Below are positions 21,212-30,999 of a stretch of DNA of 54,312 nt, in pieces. Origin of the DNA: Chara braunii (taxonomy: Eukaryota > Streptophyta > Charophyceae > Charales > Characeae). Location of the stretch: positions 807,802 through 862,113 of the forward strand of contig BFEA01000435.1 in assembly GCA_003427395.1 (NCBI GenBank), in the 5' to 3' direction. The number at the start of each line of letters is the position of its first letter. The stretch's first letter is position 1. Both the position numbers and the translations under genes were made by a program. The notes under the pieces are model-generated. The model worked only from the letters and a program-made list of their open reading frames with translations, did no database searches and had not been told where the DNA came from.

Positions 21212-23503
21212 TATGACGTGCATTCGTAGTTTTTATTTCCTGCATGGACACTCCCTTCAACAGATGGACTCAAATCTCGAAGTGCAATTTCGGCATTTAG
21301 TCTAACAGTGGAAGGAATGACAAGTCCAGTCGTGAACGGATTTGTACCTCTGGTTGGTCTCTCCCTACCAAAAACGTTCAAATCGGCATGTTGCCATTGT
21401 GTCCTATCATTAATCTTCCATTTTTTTCCTCATGCGTTTCCATAAGCTCTTTCAGTCCAATATTCCATTAATTCATTATAATGTGCCAATTTTTTTTTTT
21501 TACGAACTATTAGAGAAAGTGTTTTTCCCACCTAGATAGGCTCACCTTGGAAAAGATCGTCATTAAAAGGGCGAAGAATAATAAAAGTGTCGATGTCAAC
21601 ATGCATGAGGGGGTCGAAAGTGGTATTCGGAAGATCGTTTTTGCGTCCAACAAACAGGGGTTCCTTGTCGTCGATGTTAACATTGCTATAAGATGGTTGT
21701 TGATCGCTTCCGAGCAGTTGTAGTCTTGGCAAAAAACTTTATTGAGGTTATGTGGACTTCGCATTCACGATGATCTCGTCGCCATGTTTGATAACCTCGT
21801 CCTAGTAAAACAAAGCTCTTTCTCTGCTACTCATTTCATGTTCGTTGTTAGTGCACCACGCAGACCCTTGCTCTCCAACGACTCGCAGAATCGAATAATA
21901 CAACTTTTTATATTATAAAATCATTTCTGGGAACAGGTTGCATAGAAGGCAGGTGAAATGACCACGAAGGACTGGGTTCTGATTCAACCAATAAATCGGG
22001 GTTCTGATTCAACCAATAAATCGGATCTTCCTCGGGCAACCTGTTGTCGTTATCGCAAAACTCTTTGTACAGCATGCTCAGATTATCTCCAACCATCAAA
22101 AATTTAAGCAAGTGAGGTTTCAAAATACCAGTAATGTCTGACGCAAGGACTGGGCCTACGATACTTAACCAATCTGTCAGTGTATCGAGGAAAATAGACT
22201 TGGGAGACTTTTTTGTGCGATTGTTTTGATAAGCGCGTAGAACTCGTTCAAAGTATAAGCGTTTATATTTTTCAATTTCTTCAAGAAGCCACCGAAAGTA
22301 GCGTCAACGTCTGTATGGGTATGTCCCACCATCATGAAACATGTTTCCTCCACTTGGAAAACATTGAACTTAACCAAGAGTGCAGCTAGCGCACATATGT
22401 ACTTGTTCTTGTTTTTCCGCCAACAATTTTTTGCTTAAATGCGCAAAAATGGTGGTATTGGTTTCCCGTTCGCCTGAATTTCAACGATGGTTCTCATAAG
22501 ACAAGCAGTAATTGTGTGTGAATCATGTTTGAAATACGAAAAACACGTTTAGAGATATGTAACTGGGTCTCTACTGTGTGCAATGACACCTGTTAGATTC
22601 GTCTTCATCATCATTTCGTGACTAAGTGCTTTCGAGCATTAGGTCGTCTGGCCAATATGGGGGATAGTCGTCTTCTTCTTAATTATGCCGTCAATGATGA
22701 GACACAAATACTCGTTCAGGCGAGCCATCGAATCAATCTTCGCTCGAGTATAGTCTAATATGTGTTCAACTTGCCGCCTTAGGTGAACTTTCATCTCCTC
22801 CCGAGTGAGCAATACATTGTATACGTTATTTCAATTCATGACAGGCGACACACTTCGTAAACGTGTTCGAGTGTATCACTGAAACATAATAAAAGTGTTT
22901 CTACCACATTTTATAAAAGTCGGACTCTGAGACGACTTTAAGGCCATTAGCCACAAAGTTTGATTTAATGGACTCATAAATTGATCTTTTGGTAAAAACA
23001 GTTGGCAGTCAAAGTTTCGGTCACTAAATCCCACCTTGATGAGCCACCTCATGTGGCATGCTATCCGCATGGCAGTCGATAAATGTTTTCATGCTGGCAA
23101 GTGTGCCGACGATCTTTTTTTTCAGTTGGTGTCAACCCGTCAACCCATGCTCGCAACGCACAAAGTCATTGGCGACGCGCTTCTTGTAGCTATAAAACGT
23201 TTTACGAAAGACACCGAGAACATTGCAGTACGCCTTGACGCACATCGAATGTTCCAACTCGACAGGATGGACAATTTTTTGTCCACCCTAATTCAGCATC
23301 AAATTTTTAAGACTTTTCATCCACCACTCCGCTCGCTCTTCTGGACTCTTACTGTATAGTCCTTGTCTAACCTTTCGGTCTTCGTCCAACGACACGTTGT
23401 AATAATAACGAGCCTTGAAACATGCCATGTCACGGATTTCTTCGTAATTTTGTTTAAAATAAAGGAGAAAGAAATAAAGAAAAGTAATCCAATAAGTTTT
23501 CAC
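21212..23503 (-). pseudogene. Broken transposon-type gene, DUF7869-like (GHTHxDxDA) protein
   Basis: Fragments in three frames follow a known order. First comes NYEEIRDMACFKARYYYNVS and EERAEWWMKSL (23503-23288). Next, after one stop, KAYCNVLG and FYSYKKRVANDFVRCEHGL, then ADSMPHEV, then SESDFYKMW and KHFYYV (about 22920-22860). Then, in another frame, YLCLIIDGIIKKKT, TGVIAH, HDSHTITACLMR, PPFL, CWRKNKNKY and MMVGHTHTDVDATFGGF (22377-22177). The tail (22123-21908, 21764-21510, 21408-21212) is weaker. The IIDG, KNKNKY and GHTHxDxDA signatures are, as I recall, those of DUF7869 proteins linked to eukaryotic transposons. At least five stops or frameshifts make it inactive. A 25-bp tandem duplication (21976-22025) lies inside. 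Confidence 0.65.
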
Positions 23504-25121
23504 TCTGAACCTAGAAGAACCCGGGAATTTTTTTTTGACATCGATTCGGGCTTTGCGGAGTGCGTGCGGTCGCGCGCAAAACAGAAACCCTAACGATTTG
23601 AAACCCTAGCGGACTATAATTGGCTAAGCATAGTTTTAAGTTGATTTTATTGTTTTACTCCAGAACCGAGTATATTTGGCCGGTAGATATCGAGTCCAAA
23701 GTTATGGGGTTCTTCTATGCAAAATTCTTGGGATCTACCGCGGACGAAACCGTTTGTGGAAAATTCGGTTTTAGAATTTAATTGAAATTTTAATATTTAA
23801 TTTGTTATTTAAGAATTATTATTTTTGTAATTGCTCAAAATTCGAGCGGTTTTCGGTGCCTCGCAGCGGGCGTGATTTTGTTCGTCTGATCCTTTTCGAA
23901 ATTTTGAGACCTTCCGCGCGCAAAACCGACATTCTAAACTCTCAGAAAAGAATAACATATATTAAATATAAAATTTTCTTAAATCCTTGAAAATATCAAA
24001 TTAAATACTAAAAATTAAAAAAAAAATCAATTAAAATGCGTTTTTTATTTTTGGTCGGATGGTAAATCATGTTTTTTGACAACGCACAGATTGGAAGGAA
24101 CTTCAAATTTCCCTCAAATAGAGCGCATGCCTTCTATTCGAATATTTTTTGAAAAAGGCATGTGGGCTCTATTAAAACCGGGATTTCAGAACCCCTTCCC
24201 TCTTAAGATTCGTCTAGACTTTGTTTAGCACTACCCGGATGAGGGGATTAGTGTGTTTGGGCCCCTCTCCAAACCGCAAGGACTCAGTCGACCCGCCTCA
24301 GGAGATCGATCGCCCGGTTAGACCGCCTTGCTCCTCTTTCCTAGTACCTACTATACTTCACTCTACTAATGTCTCTTGAATTTTCTCTCACTTGGCTATT
24401 TTCGACTATTCTGAACCTTTCCTCTCACGTACAGTAGTTCGCGGTAGAGGTGTTCCCCCATCCCGCCCGCCCTTCTCACTAAGTTTTTTTTGCATACTGC
24501 ACGGTGCCGCTGATCAGGGTTGTGGCGCTCCCACCCACCTTTTTTCATAGGCTCTGCTAACCGAAGTTTGCGGCGCTCCCGGGCAACTCAAAATGGGTCC
24601 GGGCTGTCGCCCGAAAGCTCAATTCAAGCCAGCCTAACACCCCGATTGAAGAAGTTCCTAGTGTAGTTGTTAGTACATAAAGGCCTGTTTACAAATATAT
24701 GCGGGCTGCTAACTCTTTTTCATGATTCTCACATTAGGACGGGGCGCTATCTCGTCGTGATGGATGGAAGGGCATCATGGACTGTGTCGATAGATCCAGT
24801 AGGTTGGAGACATGAGAGGGTAGTTCATCATAGGTCCGGGCTGGATGAGTGATTCTAGCTAGTTTAACGATAGTTAAGTGTGAAACACGGATTTGTAGTT
24901 CTGAGGATAGTTAGACGGCCCTACCCGAACTTATTTATAAGGTCTGAGCTCCAAAGGAGTCACTTACACTAGGTATGGAGTCCGATACCATGGGAGTTCA
25001 GGTAGATACGGGATAGTGTCATCCTTCGCCTGGTCGAACTCTTCGCGAACTCAATGAGCGCATTCGATAGAACGCGCCGCTCAGATGTGTAGAGCAACTC
25101 GACGATGGGGAGCCCAAAGTG
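23504..25121. other. Gene-free stretch with one AT-loop hairpin
   Basis: No gene is accepted. An imperfect inverted repeat joins 24117-24133 ('aatagagcgcatgcctt') and 24155-24173 ('aaggcatgtgggctctatt'). The part from 24180 to 25120 changes composition to balanced GC and looks like the leader of the coding segment at 25122. Confidence 0.5.
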
Positions 25122-25389
25122 ATGGGCGGGTCCGTCGTTACCAAGCCTGAGAGTCCGCCGTCGAAGATACGGATGAAAAACATAACGGAGTCTCCCAGTT
25201 TTCGGGGAGAAATGGACGATCGGCGCTCACCTATTTACGAGTGGAGATACGCTAGAGAGGATCGACGCAGAGGTGATTGGAGAGATCAGTGCGTTAGGGA
25301 TCAGGCTTGGAGGGATAGAGATAGACCTCATGAGAGGAAGAGGCCGCCTCAACGGATCTACGATCTGCAAATTGGCGAGTCGTATATGC
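25122..25389 (+). CDS. Truncated Arg/Asp-rich open frame, interrupted by an LTR
   Basis: ATG at 25122 opens a frame whose product is strongly charged (EWRYAREDRRRGDWRDQ, DQAWRDRDRPHERKRPP). The frame runs into the left end of the older LTR at 25390, so the true C-terminus is missing. The composition resembles the basic part of a retrotransposon gag or an RNA-binding protein, but no domain is recognised. The remainder is not found on the far side of the nested elements within the window. Confidence 0.35.
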
Positions 25390-27507
25390 TGTCGAGCGCA
25401 TCGGTCCGACACCGCATGAGGCAACGCGGGACCCTCCTGGCCGCGTCACGCAGGAGTTGGTTAAAATCCTTCGTCGCAGATATACATGGAGCTTCCGCAA
25501 GCCGCTCCGGCCGAGTGTGCCAGCCATACCTCCCGCGAGCCCCTACGACAGGATAGGGCCTACTCGAGGCACGACTTACCTCGATCTTACGGGAGCTGTC
25601 ACCTTCCTTCGGTGGGCGTATCCCTGCCGAGCTACCAGTCCACAATACGAAAGTTAATCAGTTGCAATCGCAGAGGTGGACCAGCCGACGGCGTTTCTCG
25701 TTTGCTGTAGCATAGGGGGTATGCGCGGTAATACGCCTATCGGACCCGCACGTGAACCGACATCTTGGGGGGCTGAAGTCCCAAGCGAGGTTCGACGCCG
25801 GTTAACTAGGACGTATCCCACTCACTACGCGCACACCACTCTAACAACGACAAACACACACACACACACATACGCACAAACGGGACAACACAACAATGCG
25901 ACAACACCCCTAGCCCCTTAGTAGCCGTCCCATAACTTTTGATGCAGAAAATCGGATAGGCGTCGCGCGCGAGACTTAATATTAAACCGCGCTGACGCCG
26001 GGCTAACTCATATCGACTCACAATGCAAGCGCACGCAAGCGGTCGCAATGATGGCGTACTATGTAGTACCCATACTCACGCAGTCCTGATTAATCTTGAG
26101 GGTCGCGTTCGACACTCAAGTGTCGGCTGACACGTGCCTTGAGGGTTAATCTCTCGACGCTGGACAACCGCCACGCGCGGTTGAAGACCATATACCCTCT
26201 TCTGCACCCTGTGCAGAGATGGTGGTACACAGGTCCATACATGTGGTGGCGGTCGTTCCTTACTGCCTTGGAGATGAGCCCCACTCCAGGCCTGGGCAGA
26301 AGTCAAGGGGTTTGACTTTGAGGGATGCCATGGACTACAACGCCAAACCATACAATTCTAATAAGCAAGGGTAAAAGGGGAATTCCCCTTACCTCTCAAG
26401 ACATAATCTGGTTAACCGTTATGCACAATTAAAGTAGGTCTCTCGAGCACTCATGACACTTATAAATATATAAGGGTTAATTATATAGGACGATCATTTC
26501 TCACAGTGGGACTCCTCTCAGTCATATATAAATGTAATCGTAGGCAATCACATCCAGAGTCCGAACCACAAACGCACCTGCAATCACATAAAAAATTCAA
26601 CCAAAAGTCCACATACTACACGGGGTCAACTTCAACCATTCCTTGCACTCATACCCCTCGCCTTAGTCATACAAGCCTCACCCTAACAACTCTTAAATAA
26701 ATACTCGTAGGCTAAAACAATATAAATCACAAGGCTAAAACCTTTAGGTTGAGTGACAAGATCGGATTGGAGCTGAATCGTAAACCGACGAGTCGGCAAC
26801 TGACCTGTTATCAGTGATAACAGAAAATGATCCTCGTAGGGTCAAGCTAAAACTAGTCCAAATCCTGAATCAATCGATCAAGAAGACCTGTAACACAAGA
26901 CAGGCCAATCCCCAAGCTAAGATCATAAGTGCATGGAGAACACAACTCCATAACACATTCTCACCCAAGATCCTCTTAACTGACTAAGCCTGAATCTACC
27001 TTTAAGCAATGCTCAAAGCAAAGGTAGACCCCAAGATCCATACAGGGTGGATCGCCAAAATCGCCATCTCTCAAAATATAATCTAACTCCTTTAAACTAA
27101 GGAAACTTCGGCAGCGCTTCCCGTAGGGAAAGTGCCTTTCCAGAATTTATATCAGCCCGAATATGAAAACAGAAATAGTCTTTGACTTTCCAAACTCCAA
27201 TTTTGTCAAACTCCCTGAATAAGCAAAAATTAGGGCAGCACTCCCTTTAAAAAATGAGACCTCCCACATTTTTATTAAGCCATATATGAACTTTAGACAC
27301 GTTGAACTTTGAAAAGTCAAAATTTGGCTAACTCCTTGGATTTGCAGAAATTTCGCCAGCACTTCCCGTAGAGAAAGTAGCTTACCAAAATTTATACAAA
27401 GCCAAGTATAACAAAAGATCTCAGAAAATGCGAGAATTGATCTAAGTAGAATAAAGCTACTACAGAAAATGCAAGAATTGACACTAACTCCTATCGCTCT
27501 AGCGAGT
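25390..27507 (-). repeat. Older LTR of the giant element family, left part (interrupted)
   Basis: Starts 'tgtcgagcgcatcggtccg' exactly as the two complete LTRs do and aligns with their first ~2.4 kb, with clear divergence. It carries three of the ~125-bp tandem units where the younger LTRs have five. It stops at 'ctctagcgagt', where the younger element begins, and the homologous sequence resumes at 53873. No primer-binding site adjoins its left end, so it is a 3' LTR or solo LTR of a minus-oriented element. Confidence 0.85.
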
Positions 27508-28198
27508 TGTCGAGCACATCGGTCCGGCAATGCACGCGGCAACGCGGGACCCTCTCGGCCGCCTTACACAGGAGTTGGACCAACCTCGCCAAAAACATAC
27601 AAATGAAGCTTCCTTAGGCCGCTCCGGCCGAGTGCGCCAGCCATACCTCTCGCGAGCCCCTACGACAGGATAGGGCCCACGTGAGGCATAACGTACCTCC
27701 ACCTTACGGGAGCTGTCACCTCCCTTCGGTGGGCGTATCCCCGCCGAGCTACCAGTCCACAGTACGAAAGCTACTCGGTTGCAATCGCAAAGGAGGACCA
27801 GCCGAGGGTGTTTCTCGTTCGCTGTAGCATAGGAGGCACGCGTGGTAATACGCCTATCGGACCCGTACGCGAACCGACATCTTGGGGGGCTGAAGTCCCA
27901 AGCGAGGCTCGTCGCCAGTCGACTAGGACGCATCCCACACACCACGCGCACACCATTTTACGAACACAGAAATAAAACACACACACATACACATACTACA
28001 CGACACAACACAAACAACGCGACAACGCTCCTAGCCCCTCAGTAGCCATCCCATAATTTTCCAAGGCGGAAATCGGATAGGCATCGCGCGCGAGACTTGG
28101 TATAAAACTGCGCGGGCGCAGGACTATCTTATATCGACTCGCAATGCAAACGTGCTCAAGTAGTCGCGATGATGGCGTTCTATGTAGTGCCCATAATC

Positions 28199-28310
28199 AA
28201 GCGGTCCCTCGTGGATCCGAGAACCGCTTATGACACCCAAGTGTCAGGCTCAAAGTGTCGTGAGGGTCTGATCCCTCACGACATTGCACGACTGAAGGAA
28301 TAGTCGTGCA
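28199..28310. other. Cluster of four adjacent hairpins in the LTR
   Basis: Stems are AAGCGGT/ACCGCTT (28199-28205, 28223-28229), TGACAC/GTGTCA (28231-28236, 28241-28246), GTCGTGAGGG/CCCTCACGAC (28257-28266, 28273-28282) and TGCACGACT/AGTCGTGCA (28285-28293, 28302-28310). The partner LTR (47266-47377) keeps them with base changes that mostly retain pairing. In the older LTR the last stem is a different sequence, CAACCGC/GCGGTTG, at the corresponding place. This suggests a conserved RNA fold near the 3' part of the LTR. Confidence 0.75.
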
Positions 28311-29262
28311 CCCGCCGTGAGATCTTCGGCCTTTGGTCTGAGCGTTTCGGTAGGCAAGGCAAATAGGCTCTACAAAGGGGCGGATTCCTTCCCTGAAGAG
28401 TCTAGGGCTTGGGGTGTCCTCGACAAGGACCTCGAATCCCGGCCCAGGACCAACGCCCGACTATAAAAATCTCAAAGAAGCAAAGGATAAAAGGGGACCT
28501 CATTTTTCTCTCAAGGCATAATCAGGTTAATCCTTGCGCATGATCACAGTAAGTAGCGCGCATGCCCAAGGCACATATAAATATATACATAAGGCTTAAT
28601 CATATAGGACGATCACTTCTCATAGTCATAGTGAGGCTCCTCACAACCATGTATACGTATATGGGGTCGCAGGCAGTCCACATCCAAAATCCGTTCCACA
28701 GGACGTACTTGCAACCACACCAAGAATCAAACAACAAAACACGCACTATATGGAGTCAACCCCAACCATTCTCTATGCTCATACCCCTTCGCTTTAGCCC
28801 TGCAAGCCCCACTGCCAGTCCAACCAACCCCAATTAAATACTCAGTACCTTTGTCAAATGGCCATTCAATAAAAGTCCGGGTGAAACCCTTAACAAACAT
28901 TAAAAACCACTAGGGCTAAAACCTTTTAGGTTGAGTATTGAGGGTGAGTTGAGATTGAATCGAAGACCGAGGAATCGGCAACCGACCTGCTATGAGTGAT
29001 AACAGGAGATGATCCTCAAGGGATCAAGCTGAATCTAGTCATGATCTTGAATCGAACGATCAAGAGGACCTGTAACACATGACAGGCCAATCCCCAAACT
29101 GAGATCATAAGTGTATGGAGAAAGCAACTCTATAACATTCCTCACTCAAATCCTCCTAACTAGCTAGGCCTAAATCTACCTTTAAGCAGCGCTCAAAGCA
29201 AAGACAGATCCAGGCAAAATTTCCCCTATTCAGGACGGATTGTCAGAATCGCCATCTGTCAA

Positions 29263-29910
29263 AATATATTCTAACTCCTCTAAATCAAGAAAATTTCGGC
29301 AGCGCTTTCCGTAGGAAAAGTGCCTTTTCAGAATTTATATCAGCCCAAATATAAAAGCAAAAACAAATTTCAATCCTGGAAAGCCAAATTCTGTCTAACT
29401 CCCTTAATTAGTAGAAATTTGGACAGCACTCCATTTAGAAAGGGAGACTTTCCAGATTTATACTAAGTCAGATACGAACTCAAAAGACAACTTGAGTTCA
29501 ACATAGACAAGAATTGACTAACTCCTTAGTTTTTGCAGAAATTTCGGCAGCATCTTTTTTACAAAGGTGTTATCCCAAAATTCATATAAGACTAAGTTTA
29601 GAACTTTGGAACTAACTCTGACATCCCAAAGCCCAATTTTGTCTAACTCCCTGAATTAGTAAAAATTTGGGCAGCACTCCCTCTAGAAAAGAAGACTTTC
29701 CCGATTTTTACTAAGTCAGATATGACGAAAGGACAAACTGAACTTTGACAAGTCAAAGCTTTGTCCAACTCCTTGAATCTGTAGAAATTTCAGCAGCGCT
29801 TCCCGTAAAAAAATTGCTTACCAGAATTTATACAGGTCCAAGTATAGTGACGAGTCTCAGAAAATGCAGAAATCGATCTAAGTAAAATAAAGTCAGCCCA
29901 GAAAATGCAG
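29263..29910. repeat. Five ~125-bp tandem units inside the LTR
   Basis: Units start near 29263, 29391, 29515, 29639 and 29761 with 'tctaactccnt', then 'agaaatttcggcagc', an A-rich stretch and 'agaatttatac'. The older LTR has three (27075, 27200, 27325). The partner LTR has the same five near 48330-48980. Confidence 0.85.
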
Positions 29911-30126
29911 AAATTGACCTAACTCCTATCGCTCTAGCACGTGGCGGGCCTCTAAAGCAACTACCTGTCAACCTGAGACCCACACCAAATAGTAACTTCA
30001 CTCAGCCACATGCAGGTCAAACCACAAAGGTAAGTACTCTCACCATCCCCAAGCCAATCTGAACAAACAATAGTTCGTGATCTTTCAGTGAGTTATCCTC
30101 TCATACCCAACTTACATAAGGCATAG

Positions 30127-30999
30127 GTCAGGGTACCTGAACTTACAGAGCGCCCTCAACTAAGCCAGGCCCAAAGTCAGAATACCTAAACTTATAGAGC
30201 GTTCTGACTCGGCCAAGTATACACAAACAAAGAGAATAACTACTTCTATCTTCTTTGGGCATATGACTAGACCACTCTAGTCGCCCTGAACTGTTTAAAT
30301 AACCAAATTATGTATAGCTCTCTAAACTTAGTCTTCAAAGGGACATAGGGATGAGCCGCTCAACTTAGAACATTGCTCAGCGTGCCCATATTTACCTTCA
30401 GTTATACCTTTAGTTATACTCTCTTCAGTTATGATAAGCTATAGTCAGGCTACCTAAACTTATAGAGCGGCCTGACCAGCCTGTTCGTAATAGCATAATA
30501 GTATAATATAGCCATATTATATCCCGGAGGTTCCAACATGTACGAGGCATTGGGTCAGACTACCTAAACTTATAGAGTGGTCTGATCCTCCGTCAGGTTC
30601 GTTTCTCTTTGATCCAATCTGTGCGAGGCAGTGGGATAGGCTACCTAAACTTATAGAGCGGCATGTCCCCTGCCAGAATTATTCCCTCAAAACAAAACAG
30701 GAGGAGGGTTGAACCACCTAAACTTATAGAGCGGTTCAGACCTCCTTGTTCAGAACCAAAGAAACTGTAAGAACCCCAAACAAAACAAGGCAACCCAAGG
30801 TACCTAAATTTATACAGCGCTTTGGGCTCCTGAAAGTCACTCACAGTCAACCCCCCATAAGTCAAAGCAGTCAGGACACCTAAACTTATAGAGCGTCTTG
30901 ACCCTCCATGCCGTTCACAGCACCAGGTCTCCCCAAACTTATGGGGGCATCCCAGCCTCCAGAGCTTCAGACTATCTAAACTTATAGAGCGGTCTGAGG
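30127..30999 (+). repeat. Array of constant-loop, variable-stem hairpins (3' LTR copy)
   Basis: At least eight hairpins share a 19-base loop of the type tacctaaacttatagagcg. Stems differ but pair with themselves: AGTCAGAA/TTCTGACT (30175-30209), GTCAGGC/GCCTGAC (30444-30476), GGGTCAGAC/GTCTGATCC (30552-30588), GGGATAGGC/GCATGTCCC (30633-30669), GGAGGGTTGAAC/GTTCAGACCTCC (30703-30745), CCCAAGG/CTTTGGG (30794-30826), GTCAGGA/TCTTGAC (30870-30902) and GAGCTTCAGAC/GTCTGAGGCTC (30962-31002). Weaker members start near 30127, 30925 and 31027. Most neighbours in the dense part are about 70-110 bp apart. Function is unknown. Confidence 0.85.

Noticed and set aside
30127-30999. CRISPR or integron attC array interpretation of the repeated loop motif
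   Set aside because: Repeats are hairpins with variable stems at irregular spacing in an LTR of a eukaryotic retrotransposon; there are no cas or integrase-cassette genes, and the spacers are not of uniform length.
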